Below are positions 25,288-33,491 of a DNA stretch of 64,000 bases, piece by piece. The translations under genes and the position numbers were made by a program. The first letter of the stretch is position 1; each line of letters begins with the position of its first letter. A model generated the notes under the pieces. That model had not been told where the DNA came from. It did no database searches and saw only the letters and a list, made by a program, of their open reading frames with translations. The DNA is from Sphingomonas alpina (GTDB lineage Bacteria; Pseudomonadota; Alphaproteobacteria; Sphingomonadales; Sphingomonadaceae), in the NCBI RefSeq assembly GCF_014490665.1, contig NZ_CP061038.1:3224001-3288000 (forward strand). Direction: 5' to 3'.

Positions 25288-27243
25288 ATGGACTTCAGAG
25301 ACGGTCAGGAAGCGAGCGTAAACATGGCAACCGACGCGATGGACGCGATCACCGGCACCCCCGACGAGGCGCTTGCTCAGGATAAGGACAAGGGCAAGGG
25401 AACGGCGAAGCGCAAGCTCGACGCGCGCGGCGATTCGAAGGAAGTGAAGCCACAGCTTTACCCGGTCGAGGTCGATCATTCGCGCGACGCCCTGCTCACC
25501 GATTTCGGCAAGGACACGCTGACCGACCGCTATCTGCTGCCGGGCGAGCGCTACCAGGATCTCTTCGTGCGCGTCGCCTCGGCCTATGCCGACGATGCCG
25601 CGCACGCGCAGCGCCTCTATGACGCGATCTCGCAGCTCTGGTTCATGCCCGCGACCCCCGTGCTGTCCAACGGCGGCACCGGCCGCGGCCTGCCGATCAG
25701 CTGCTATCTCAATTCGGTGCCGGACAGTCTCAACGGCATCGTCGACACCTGGAACGAGAATGTCTGGCTCGCCTCGCGCGGCGGCGGCATCGGCACCTAT
25801 TGGGGCAATGTGCGCGGCATTGGCGAGCCGGTCGGCCTGAACGGCAAGACCAGCGGCATCATTCCGTTCGTGCGCGTGATGGATTCGCTGACGCTGGCGA
25901 TCAGCCAGGGCTCGCTGCGCCGCGGCTCGGCCGCCTGCTATCTCGACGTCAGCCACCCGGAAATCGAGGAGTTCCTCGAGATCCGTAAACCCTCGGGCGA
26001 TTTCAACCGCAAGGCGCTCAACCTGCACCACGGCGTGCTGATCACCGACGAATTCATGGAATGCGTCCGCGACGGCAAGGAATGGACGCTGCGCAGCCCG
26101 AAGGATCAGTCGGAGCGCGGCAAGGTCGATGCGCGCAGCCTGTTCCAGAAGCTGGTCGAGACCCGTCTCGCCACCGGCGAGCCGTACATCGTCTTCTCCG
26201 ACCATGTGAACAAGGCGATGCCCAAGCATCACCGCGAGCTCGGGCTCAAGGTCTCGACCTCGAACCTGTGTTCCGAAATCACCCTGCCGACCGGCAAGGA
26301 CCATCTCGGCAATGACCGCACCGCGGTATGCTGCCTGTCCTCGCTCAACCTCGAAACCTGGGACCAGTGGAAGGACCAGAAGGGGTTCATCGAGGACGTG
26401 ATGCGTTTCCTCGACAATGTGCTGCAGGATTATATCGACCGTGCCGAACCCGGCATGGAGCGCGCCGCCTATTCGGCAATGCGCGAGCGTTCGGTCGGCC
26501 TCGGCGTGATGGGCTATCACAGCTTCCTCCAGGCCCGCGGCCTCGCCTTCGAAGGCGCGATGGCCAAGTCGTGGAACCTGAAGATGTTCAAGCACATCAA
26601 GGCGCAGGTCGACGAAGCCTCGATGCAGCTCGCGGTCGAGCGCGGCCCCTGCCCCGACGCCGCCGATCAGGGCGCGATGGAACGCTTCAGCTGCAAGATG
26701 GCGATCGCGCCGACCGCGTCGATCAGCATCATCTGCGGCGGCACCAGCGCGTGCATCGAGCCGATCCCGGCCAATATCTACACGCACAAGACGCTGTCGG
26801 GCAGCTTCTCGATCAAGAATCCCTATCTCGAAAAGCTGCTGATCGAAAAATCGAAGAACAGCGACGCGGTGTGGAACTCGATCCTGGAACAGGGCGGCAG
26901 CGTCCAGCATCTCGACTTCCTCAGCACTGAGGAAAAGGATTGCTACAAGACCAGCTTCGAGATCGACCAGCGCTGGCTGATCGAGCTCGCCGCCGATCGC
27001 ACGCCCTATATCGACCAGTCGCAGTCGCTGAACCTGTTCATCCCGGCCGATGTCGAGAAATGGGACCTGCTGATGCTGCACTTTCGCGCCTGGGAGCTGG
27101 GCATCAAGTCGCTCTACTATCTCCGGTCCAAGTCGATCCAGCGCGCCGGTTTCGCCGGCGGGGTGGAGGCCGACAACACGATCGACCTGCGCGAAATCCA
27201 GGTCGAATCGAAGGATTATGACGAGTGTTTGGCGTGCCAGTGA
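25288..27243 (+). CDS. nrdA: Ribonucleoside-diphosphate reductase, alpha subunit (class I)
   Basis: Large catalytic subunit that makes deoxyribonucleotides from NDPs. The 651-aa protein lacks the N-terminal ATP cone of E. coli NrdA. It has PATPVLSNGGTGRGLPISCY (substrate cysteine), SNLCSEITLP, AVCCLSSLNL (radical and redox cysteines), MAIAPTASISIICGGTSACI with the catalytic loop, the tyrosine pair SLYYLRSK and a C-terminal redox ECLACQ. ATG 25288 follows a long leader; an in-frame TTG lies seven codons upstream. The partner nrdB lies 2.3 kb downstream, separated by small unrelated genes. Confidence 0.95.
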   Translation: MDFRDGQEASVNMATDAMDAITGTPDEALAQDKDKGKGTAKRKLDARGDSKEVKPQLYPVEVDHSRDALLTDFGKDTLTDRYLLPGERYQDLFVRVASAYADDAAHAQRLYDAISQLWFMPATPVLSNGGTGRGLPISCYLNSVPDSLNGIVDTWNENVWLASRGGGIGTYWGNVRGIGEPVGLNGKTSGIIPFVRVMDSLTLAISQGSLRRGSAACYLDVSHPEIEEFLEIRKPSGDFNRKALNLHHGVLITDEFMECVRDGKEWTLRSPKDQSERGKVDARSLFQKLVETRLATGEPYIVFSDHVNKAMPKHHRELGLKVSTSNLCSEITLPTGKDHLGNDRTAVCCLSSLNLETWDQWKDQKGFIEDVMRFLDNVLQDYIDRAEPGMERAAYSAMRERSVGLGVMGYHSFLQARGLAFEGAMAKSWNLKMFKHIKAQVDEASMQLAVERGPCPDAADQGAMERFSCKMAIAPTASISIICGGTSACIEPIPANIYTHKTLSGSFSIKNPYLEKLLIEKSKNSDAVWNSILEQGGSVQHLDFLSTEEKDCYKTSFEIDQRWLIELAADRTPYIDQSQSLNLFIPADVEKWDLLMLHFRAWELGIKSLYYLRSKSIQRAGFAGGVEADNTIDLREIQVESKDYDECLACQ

Positions 27244-27257
27244 GGTGGCGTCTTTAA

Positions 27258-27313
27258 GTCCCCCTCACCCTTCCGCGACTACGTCGCTCCCTCCCGATCC
27301 CACAAGGGGAGCG
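27258..27313 (+). repeat. Direct repeat copy 1 flanking the DUF559 gene
   Basis: Begins GTCCCCCTCACCCTTCCGCG and is nearly identical over 56 bases to 27888-27943, 630 bases away. It differs at about four positions. Typical of alphaproteobacterial intergenic REP-like units. Confidence 0.75.
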
Positions 27314-27342
27314 GGATCAGCGAACGCGACTGCTGAAAACTC

Positions 27343-27361
27343 TTCTCCCATTGTGGGAGAA
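27343..27361. repeat. Short REP-like hairpin upstream of the DUF559 gene
   Basis: Perfect stem TTCTCCCA/TGGGAGAA with loop TTG. A related hairpin, CCTTCTCCC/GGGAGAAGG, occurs inside the 3' end of the DUF559 gene at 27815-27837. Confidence 0.6.
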
Positions 27362-27448
27362 AGTGATGGGTCGGCAATGCCCCCGGCATTGCCTGAACAG
27401 CGCGGGGCGCTGTTCACCCATCACTGGGCCCACGCGAAGCGTGGGAAG

Positions 27449-27877
27449 ATGAGGGGGAATGCGGAAGGCCTGACCAAGCGCCAGCTGCTGCCTGCGAACA
27501 CTACCGCCCGAGCTCGGGACCTCCGCCGCAATGCCACGGAAGCTGAGAAACGCCTGCTGGGAGCGCTACGCGAAACATTCCCGGCAGCGAAATCCCGCTT
27601 CCAGGTTCCGATGGGACGTTTCTTCGTGGATTTCTGCTCACACGGCGCAAAGCTGATCATCGAAGCCGATGGCGGCCAGCACGCGATCGACGCTGAAGCG
27701 GATGCCCGCCGCACGCGCTTCCTGGAAGGCGAAGGCTACCAAGTGATGCGCTTCGGGAACAACGACATCCTCGAAAACCTCGACGGCGTAGTCACAACGA
27801 TCGCAGCTCAAATTCCTTCTCCCCCTGTGGGAGAAGGTGGCGCGAAGCGCCGAATGAGGGGGAGTGATCGCACGTGA
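27449..27877 (+). CDS. DUF559 domain endonuclease-like protein
   Basis: A 142-aa protein related to very-short-patch/restriction endonuclease folds: ARDLRRNATEAEKRLLGALR, then KSRFQVPMGRFFVDFCSHGA with the catalytic D, LIIEADGGQH with E-x-D, RTRFLEGEGYQVMRFGNNDI. GTGGGAAG precedes ATG 27449. The last about 20 codons (IPSPPVGEGGAKRRMRGS) are the translation of a REP-like repeat. The gene is bracketed by near-identical 56-bp repeats and lies between nrdA and nrdB. Nuclease activity and target are unknown. Confidence 0.82.
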   Translation: MRGNAEGLTKRQLLPANTTARARDLRRNATEAEKRLLGALRETFPAAKSRFQVPMGRFFVDFCSHGAKLIIEADGGQHAIDAEADARRTRFLEGEGYQVMRFGNNDILENLDGVVTTIAAQIPSPPVGEGGAKRRMRGSDRT

Positions 27878-27887
27878 CGCTCGCCCC

Positions 27888-27943
27888 GTCCCCCTCACCC
27901 TTCCGCGACTGCGTCGCTCCCTCCCTCTCCCACAAGGGGAGAG
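27888..27943 (+). repeat. Direct repeat copy 2 flanking the DUF559 gene
   Basis: Second copy of the unit at 27258-27313, directly after the DUF559 stop and before the convergent DUF2171 gene. Confidence 0.75.
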
Positions 27944-27954
27944 GGAAAGTGAGC

Positions 27955-28197
27955 TCACGCTTCTTCTTCGAAGCTCACCGCGACGTCGGCATTGGCGCTC
28001 AGCCGCACCGTATCACCCTCGACATCGGCAACCAGTCCGCCCGAGATGAAGTGATGATGCCCTTCATGGCTCCCCTGGCCGCTATCGGCCTTGGTCAGCT
28101 TGATCCGGTCGCCCTCGACCTTGTCGACGGTGCCGACATGCACGCCGTCGGCGCCGATGACGTCCATATGTTCCTTGACTGCGCTCAGATCGGCCAT
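27955..28197 (-). CDS. DUF2171 domain protein
   Basis: An 80-aa soluble protein: MADLSAVKEHMDVIGADGVH, GTVDKVEGDRIKLTKADSG, HHHFISGGLVADVEGDTVRL. The V.G.DG..VGTVD...GDRIKL pattern is the PRC-barrel-like DUF2171 family. GGAG precedes ATG 28197, and the frame upstream is not conserved-looking. Role unknown. Divergent from small membrane proteins. Confidence 0.8.
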   Translation of the reverse strand: MADLSAVKEHMDVIGADGVHVGTVDKVEGDRIKLTKADSGQGSHEGHHHFISGGLVADVEGDTVRLSANADVAVSFEEEA

Positions 28198-28271
28198 GCT
28201 CGTCGCTCCTTGGTTATGGTTGCCGCAATTGAACGCGTGCCGGCGCGAATGGATGCACCGGCGAGCTCGCC

Positions 28272-28583
28272 ATGCTGACCACGACCCCATATCTGCGTCT
28301 GGCTTTCGCGCTCACTCTTGCCGCGACGCTCGCCGCTTGCGCGCATCAGGTACCCGCGGCAGTCGCACCCACCGCGCCCGGCTTCCTGCTGGGCCTGTGG
28401 CACGGTTTCATCTTCCCGGTCGCCTGGGTGCTGTCGCTCTTCATGCCCGACGTCGCGGTCTATGCCGTGCCCAATAATGGCGGCTGGTATGATTTCGGCT
28501 ATTTCCTCGGCATCGTCGTGTTCGGCGTCGGCTCGCATCGCGGCTCGCGGCGGATCTATGTCGATCGACGCCGGTCGCGATGA
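28272..28583 (+). CDS. Small lipoprotein/membrane protein
   Basis: A 103-aa protein: lipoprotein-type signal ending LAACAHQ, a hydrophobic helix GFLLGLWHGFIFPVAWVLSL, a second helix FLGIVVFGVGSHRGSRR. Overlaps the following gene by 4 bases. Family not recognised, but the LWHGFIFPVAWVLSLF segment is reminiscent of small alphaproteobacterial membrane proteins. Confidence 0.7.
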   Translation: MLTTTPYLRLAFALTLAATLAACAHQVPAAVAPTAPGFLLGLWHGFIFPVAWVLSLFMPDVAVYAVPNNGGWYDFGYFLGIVVFGVGSHRGSRRIYVDRRRSR

Positions 28584-28780
28584 CGCTGCAGATCGCCATC
28601 ATGTACGCGGTCGCGCTGCTGTTCAGCCTGATCGGCGCGGGCCTGTTGCTGGCACTGCTGCGGCCCGCCGGCCCTGCGAAAGTCTATGTCTTCCGCATGG
28701 TCGGGATCATGGCTGTGGCGCTCGGCGTCGTACTCGCGATGTCGGCGACCGCGATGTGGCGCTGGAGCGCTGCGTCGTGA
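28580..28780 (+). CDS. Small two-helix membrane protein
   Basis: 66 aa, with hydrophobic segments at about 5-27 and 40-58. ATGA overlap with the gene before and GTGA overlap with the gene after suggest an operon of small membrane proteins. Function unknown. Confidence 0.6.
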   Translation: MTLQIAIMYAVALLFSLIGAGLLLALLRPAGPAKVYVFRMVGIMAVALGVVLAMSATAMWRWSAAS

Positions 28781-29091
28781 GCATTGCTACGATGACGCGC
28801 CGCTTCTGGCCCCGCCTGCGCTTGCTACTGATCACCGCCGTGATCGCCGTGTTGTTGCAGTTGGTGTTCACGCTGACCGGCTTCGGGAACTGGGTACACG
28901 AAACCCCTGCCGCCATCGCGGCCGGCCGGGTAATAGTGCTTCTGTTCTGCGGAGGGGGCGGCCTGTTTTGCTTGGTGGCCGGCCGTTACGACCCCGAGAT
29001 GAGAACGTTTGGCAACCGTCTCACAGGCATTTTTTTACTCCTGATCGCCGCCATCCAGGCAGCGCTCCTGTTCAGGGCTGCGGCATCATGA
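28777..29091 (+). CDS. Three-helix membrane protein
   Basis: A 104-aa protein from GTG 28777 (overlapping the preceding TGA); ATG 28792 is an alternative start. Segments LLLITAVIAVLLQLVFTLTG, VIVLLFCGGGGLFCLVAG and LTGIFLLLIAAIQAALLF are hydrophobic. No family recognised. Confidence 0.55.
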   Translation: MSIATMTRRFWPRLRLLLITAVIAVLLQLVFTLTGFGNWVHETPAAIAAGRVIVLLFCGGGGLFCLVAGRYDPEMRTFGNRLTGIFLLLIAAIQAALLFRAAAS

Positions 29092-29233
29092 TCAGCAGCA
29101 CGCCTACTGTCCTCCTCGCTTCGCCGACACGGTTCGGACCGCTCGAAAGCACCCTCGCGGCAGCGTGCTGTGCTAAGGTGACGGCGACTCGTGGGGATAT
29201 TGCTGGCGACCATTGCGACCGGAGAGCAGCATC

Positions 29234-29533
29234 ATGACCAGGGCAACAAGCGCCACATCGCCCAGGCGGCAACCGCGACAAACGCTCGGCCTGATCCAGA
29301 TTCTGGTGTCACTGGCTGCGCTCGTTACGCTGGCCAGGGAATATTGGCTGGGCATCGACGCACCCCACTGGTCCAATCTTCTGCTGGCCGCAGTGTTTTG
29401 CTGCGTGGCCGTCAGCTGGCTGGCCTGGCCGGATGACTCCGGCCTTCCATCGAGATTTTCGGCACGTTTCGGCAGCGCCATGATGCTGTTCCTTGCCGCG
29501 ACCTTCTTCATTCAATTCCTGCATTCAGTCTGA
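29234..29533 (+). CDS. Small membrane protein upstream of nrdB
   Basis: 99 aa, with hydrophobic segments at about 17-33, 47-66 and 80-97. GGAGAG lies at a workable distance before ATG 29234. Its stop is 13 bases before the nrdB start, so nrdB is probably read with it. Family not recognised. Confidence 0.6.
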   Translation: MTRATSATSPRRQPRQTLGLIQILVSLAALVTLAREYWLGIDAPHWSNLLLAAVFCCVAVSWLAWPDDSGLPSRFSARFGSAMMLFLAATFFIQFLHSV

Positions 29534-29546
29534 AAGGCGTAACCCC

Positions 29547-30611
29547 ATGTCCCTCACCGAAGCCCGCAAGCAGTACAAGCCGTTCGAATACCCCTGGGCG
29601 TTCGACTTCTGGAAGCGCCAGCAGCAGATCCACTGGATGCCGGAGGAAGTGCCGCTCGGCGAGGATTGCCGCGACTGGGCGCAGAAGCTCAGCGACCATG
29701 AGCGCAATCTGCTGACGCAGATCTTCCGCTTCTTCACGCAGGCCGATGTCGAGGTGCAGGATTGCTACCACGAGAAATATGGCCGCATCTTCAAGCCGAC
29801 CGAGATCAAGATGATGCTCGCCGCCTTCTCCAATATGGAGACGGTGCACATCGCCGCGTACAGCCATCTGCTCGACACGATCGGCATGCCCGAAAGCGAG
29901 TACGGCGCCTTCCTCGAATATAGCGAGATGAAGGACAAGCACGACTATCTGCAGGGCTTCGGCGTCGATACCGATGAGGATATCGCCAAGACGCTCGCCA
30001 TGTTCGGCGGCTTCACCGAGGGGCTTCAGCTCTTCGCCAGCTTCGCCATGCTGATGAACTTCCCGCGCTTCAACAAGATGAAGGGCATGGGCCAGATCGT
30101 CACCTGGTCGATCCGCGACGAAAGCCTGCACTGCGAAGGCATCATCAAGCTGTTCCACACCTTCGTGAAGGAGCGCGATTGCTACACCAAGGCGGTGAAG
30201 CAGGACATTCGCGACATGTGCCAGACCACGGTGCATCTCGAGGATAATTTCATCGATCTCGCCTTCGAAATGGGCCCGGTCAACGGCATGACCCCGAAGG
30301 AGATCAAGAAGTATATCCGCTACATCGCCGACTGGCGGCTGGGGCAGCTCGGCCTCAAGCCGATCTACATGGTCGACGACCATCCTTTGCCCTGGCTCGC
30401 CCCGATGCTGAATGGTGTCGAGCACGCCAATTTCTTCGAACAGCGCGCTACGGAATATTCCAAGGCCGCGACGCGCGGCAACTGGAACGAAGTGTGGGAC
30501 GGCTTCGACAAGCGGCAGAAAGCGAAGGCGGGACCGGCGGCGAACGAGGATGCCAATGGTGGGGACGCTGGCGGGGATATGTTCTCACAGGCTGGTGTGG
30601 CGGCGGAGTAA
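29547..30611 (+). CDS. nrdB: Ribonucleoside-diphosphate reductase, beta subunit (class I)
   Basis: Small radical-generating subunit, 354 aa. Metal ligands are seen in NMETVHIAAYSHLLDTIG (E and H, with the radical tyrosine) and in SIRDESLHCEG (E and H); a first ligand lies in FFTQADVEVQDCYHE. C-terminal residues after about 320 are Gly/Ala/Asp-rich and end in the tail that docks into NrdA. AAAGGCG precedes ATG 29547. It is unusually far from nrdA (2.3 kb), but both are on the + strand. Confidence 0.95.
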   Translation: MSLTEARKQYKPFEYPWAFDFWKRQQQIHWMPEEVPLGEDCRDWAQKLSDHERNLLTQIFRFFTQADVEVQDCYHEKYGRIFKPTEIKMMLAAFSNMETVHIAAYSHLLDTIGMPESEYGAFLEYSEMKDKHDYLQGFGVDTDEDIAKTLAMFGGFTEGLQLFASFAMLMNFPRFNKMKGMGQIVTWSIRDESLHCEGIIKLFHTFVKERDCYTKAVKQDIRDMCQTTVHLEDNFIDLAFEMGPVNGMTPKEIKKYIRYIADWRLGQLGLKPIYMVDDHPLPWLAPMLNGVEHANFFEQRATEYSKAATRGNWNEVWDGFDKRQKAKAGPAANEDANGGDAGGDMFSQAGVAAE

Positions 30612-30621
30612 CATCGGCACA

Positions 30622-30645
30622 GTCCCTCCCTTTCGAGGGAGGGAC
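30622..30645. terminator. Hairpin after nrdB
   Basis: Perfect 9-bp stem GTCCCTCCC/GGGAGGGAC with loop TTTCGA, 10 bases past the nrdB stop. There is no clear T-run, so it is terminator-like only. Confidence 0.5.
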
Positions 30646-30668
30646 CTATATACGTGTGTAACCCGCTA

Positions 30669-30995
30669 CTACCTTAGCTTCATATCATCATCGTTGAAGA
30701 TGTATCCGCCGATCCGGTCCCGTAACCCAGCAAGGACAGCGACGATTTTATCGTCTTCGTTGAAGTGCCGGCCACTGATGTCGGCTTGGATGAGGTTTGC
30801 GTCTTTCGCGAACTCTTCGAACTCTCCGTATTCGTTCGTGCCGAGATAAAAGTAAGCCATAGGATCGTCGGCGTTGGCGAACAGCACCCAAGTCTCTCCG
30901 CTTTGGCCGGCGAAGAAGTCCGAAAGGGCAGCTTGAGCGCGCTCCGCGCTTTCAAAGCCTATCAAGAAATAGCTCTTCACGCCGTTCGTTACCAT
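30669..30995 (-). CDS. Hypothetical acidic protein
   Basis: A 108-aa soluble protein (SYFLIGFESAERAQAALSDF, AYFYLGTNEYGEFEEFAKDA, DKIVAVLAGLRDRIGGYIF). It looks folded and acidic, with no membrane segment or known motif. It lies on the opposite strand between nrdB and a transglutaminase-like gene. The base composition is less GC-rich than its neighbours, which may point to acquisition. Confidence 0.6.
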   Translation of the reverse strand: MVTNGVKSYFLIGFESAERAQAALSDFFAGQSGETWVLFANADDPMAYFYLGTNEYGEFEEFAKDANLIQADISGRHFNEDDKIVAVLAGLRDRIGGYIFNDDDMKLR

Positions 30996-31093
30996 GAAAA
31001 AGCCCGCTGGTTAGGCGGTGCTTCTCGTTACAGCAGGTCGCCTGCATCGAACCCAAACTTGACAGCACCCGACCGCATGACAACCATCGCCCC

Positions 31094-32494
31094 ATGCGCC
31101 CACGACTGAATTTCGCACTGGGCGCGGCACTCCTGCTGCTCTGGCCCGTCACCGCGGAGGCGCAGGATGATCTGTGGTTTCCCATCGTCGATCAGCGCGG
31201 CCAGCTGATCGGCTGGCAGCATGAGACAAAAGAGAGTGATGCGACAACCACCCGGATCACCCGGGAAAGGGAAATGGCCTTTCGCGTCGAAGGGCATAAC
31301 GAGTCCCGCTCGCATGTACGGAGCGTGCGCGAGCTCGATGCCCAGGGCAGGACGATCCGGGTTTCGATCGAGACATCGGACGGCAAGAAGCGACGCCTCC
31401 ATCTGGTCACGGTCCAGAATGACGCTGCGGCCGTCGACAAGGGCACGCCGGATCCCGAAAACGCCGTCGAGGCCGCAGACGAAGACGGCCAGTCCATCCT
31501 GTATCTGCAGGAGTTGCTCGCGGCGGGCGACACGGCACCTCGCCCGGCCTCCGCCACAAGATGGCAACGCACCGATGGGGCAGGCACGGGCGATCTGATC
31601 CTGTCGGCCTGGCGAAACGGGCTACCCGGCCTGGTCTGGTCGATCCGGCTCGATGACAAGGGCCGCATCCTGCGCGCCGAACAGCCGCTGCCCGGCAACA
31701 GCGTGATCCTGCAACGGTCCGATCAACCGATATCTCCACAGGAATTGCAGGCGCCGACCACGCGTCACCAGATGATCGCGTCGCCCTATGCGATCTCGCG
31801 TACCGCACTGGAGGGTCATATCCGGTATCAATTCGGCCTGCCCGCCGCCTTCCGCCCGGCTTTGCCCGTTACCGGCGAACAAGGGATCACGGCCGAAGAT
31901 ACCGGGCTGCGGCTCGATATCTGCGCGACCTGCGGCCCCGGCCTGTCGACCGATCCGTCCGACCTGGCGCGCTGGCGGCGGCCATCGGCGTGGATCGAGA
32001 GCGATGCGCCTGAACTCCGCAGCGCCGTTCGCGGCATCGCCGCCGCGCAGAATGATATCGGCAAGATGAAGCGGCTCGAGCGCCTCGCGCGCCGCCGCCT
32101 GAAAGATGAGGATTTCGACGGCCATTATTCGGCACTGCAATCCTGGCGCCGCCGGGCGGGCGACTGCACCGAGGACGCGACCCTGCTCGCCGGCCTCGCC
32201 CGCGCCGCCGGCATCCCGGCGCGCGTCGCCAGCGGCCTGATCTATTCGCGCGAACGCTATCATGGCGCAAGGAACGCGTTCATGCCGCACAGCTGGGTGG
32301 TCGCTTATGTCGATGGGTCGTGGAAAAGCTTCGACATCTCGTTCGGGACCTTCGACGCGTCGCATATCGCGCTTGCGATCGGCGATGGCGAACCTTGGGC
32401 GATCGGTGCAGCGACGCAGGTCGCCGGTCTGCTGGACTGGCGGGGAATGACCGAAGTCAGGAAGCGGCCGGCGTCACCGGTGCCGGCATCGTGA
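31094..32494 (+). CDS. Secreted transglutaminase-like protein
   Basis: A 466-aa exported protein with signal MRPRLNFALGAALLLLWPVT (cut after AEA). The C-terminal third is a transglutaminase/protease fold: catalytic Cys in RRAGDCTEDATLLAGLARAAG at about 355, His in NAFMPHSWVVAYVDGSW at about 397, Asp in SFDISFGTFDASH. The N-terminal 250 residues are not recognised. Likely periplasmic; activity could be transglutamination or amide hydrolysis. Its last 38 bases overlap the convergent next gene. Confidence 0.82.
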   Translation: MRPRLNFALGAALLLLWPVTAEAQDDLWFPIVDQRGQLIGWQHETKESDATTTRITREREMAFRVEGHNESRSHVRSVRELDAQGRTIRVSIETSDGKKRRLHLVTVQNDAAAVDKGTPDPENAVEAADEDGQSILYLQELLAAGDTAPRPASATRWQRTDGAGTGDLILSAWRNGLPGLVWSIRLDDKGRILRAEQPLPGNSVILQRSDQPISPQELQAPTTRHQMIASPYAISRTALEGHIRYQFGLPAAFRPALPVTGEQGITAEDTGLRLDICATCGPGLSTDPSDLARWRRPSAWIESDAPELRSAVRGIAAAQNDIGKMKRLERLARRRLKDEDFDGHYSALQSWRRRAGDCTEDATLLAGLARAAGIPARVASGLIYSRERYHGARNAFMPHSWVVAYVDGSWKSFDISFGTFDASHIALAIGDGEPWAIGAATQVAGLLDWRGMTEVRKRPASPVPAS

Positions 32495-32915
32495 CCGCCT
32501 GCCCCGCCGCCTGAGCAGGGGCCGGGTCGTCATACGTGACCGGAAGCGCCGGCGCGTCGCTCACCGGCTCGTCCTTCACCCATTGCGCATTTTTCGGCGC
32601 ACGCAGCCCGCCGACAATGATATAGTCCACCTCTTCGTCGACTGAAGCGGCCGGCTCCGCCTGTTGCGCATGGGCAGGGATGGCGATAGCCGTGGCCGCC
32701 AGCGCAGCGGCGGCGAGAACCGAACGCGCGCTCACCGCATAGCTGACGCAGATTTCCGTTTCGCAGCCGCTCAGCAGCGCCTGCCGCTCGCCGACGCTCA
32801 GCGCGGTCAGGTCGTGGACCTCGCGCTTGCACAGCCGGCACTGGCTGCCGTCCATGATGTCGGACAGGTTGCCCTTGTACGGGCAAGGGCTCTGAATGCG
32901 TGGAAACAGGCTCAT
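32457..32915 (-). CDS. Cys-rich N-terminal domain plus membrane anchor protein
   Basis: A 152-aa protein. The N-terminal 55 residues carry a CPYK...CRLCKREVHDLTALSVGERQ...C...C arrangement that could bind a metal or act as a zinc-finger-like domain; then a single hydrophobic helix (VLAAAALAATAIAIPAHA) and a Pro/Ala-rich tail. The C..C..VHDLT..S..ER pattern is shared by short membrane proteins of sphingomonads and Bacteroidetes. Overlaps the transglutaminase gene tail to tail. ATG 32915 preferred over 32939. Function unknown. Confidence 0.65.
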   Translation of the reverse strand: MSLFPRIQSPCPYKGNLSDIMDGSQCRLCKREVHDLTALSVGERQALLSGCETEICVSYAVSARSVLAAAALAATAIAIPAHAQQAEPAASVDEEVDYIIVGGLRAPKNAQWVKDEPVSDAPALPVTYDDPAPAQAAGQAVTMPAPVTPAAS

Positions 32916-33000
32916 GGGTCGACCTCCCGGTGCGAGCATATCGTATCATGACCTCATTGCAATTGGGAGGTTCGCCCCTGCTTCGGGCACATCGCTTATG

Positions 33001-33394
33001 CTACCCCTCGAACCGCCCCGTCCCCTCACGATCCCGCTCATACTGCCTCGCAAGCGGGAATGGCGGCAGCCAGGACTCGCGACGAATGGTCCAGCTTTCA
33101 TAGGTCGGCACCAGCTGGTCGGGGGGAGTCCAGCGATCCCAGATATAGTTCGACCTCGTCGCCGCTGCGCGCGAACAGGGATGAGCCGCAGCGGGGGCAG
33201 AAGAACCGCCCGGCATGGTCGTGCGTCTCACCCTCGATCGTCACAGCATCTTCCGGGAAGATCGCGCTCGCCTCGAACAGCGCGCCATGATGCTTGCGGC
33301 AGTCGAGACAATGACAAATCCCGACCCGATATGGCAGCCCCGAGGCCATGATCCGGACATTGCCGCACAGGCAGCCACCGGTGAACTGGTCCAT
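33001..33394 (-). pseudogene. GFA family (glutathione-dependent formaldehyde-activating-like) protein, one frameshift
   Basis: From ATG 33394 (MDQFTGGCLCGNVRI) the zinc-binding cysteines GGCLCG, GICHCLDCRKHHGALF and FFCPRCGSSLFAR are visible, which define the GFA family. The frame breaks at GSLDSP; the missing end (PDQLVPTYESWTIRRESWLP) continues in another frame to the TAG at 33001. The junction is a run of six G on the + strand (33121-33126); five would restore one frame. Either a sequence error or a real lesion. Confidence 0.82.
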
Positions 33395-33491
33395 GTTGCG
33401 TCTCCTCCAATCGAGCGGCCGGACCGTTACAACGGACACGGCCATCGTAACGATCCGGCTCGTGGCACAGTGGCGGGAATCAGGCCGCGCG

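Noticed and set aside
25036..27081. Very long antisense reading frame opposite nrdA (681 codons)
   Set aside because: Low-complexity Ala/Arg/Glu/Val translation without domains, fully explained by codon bias of the nrdA strand in a GC-rich genome.
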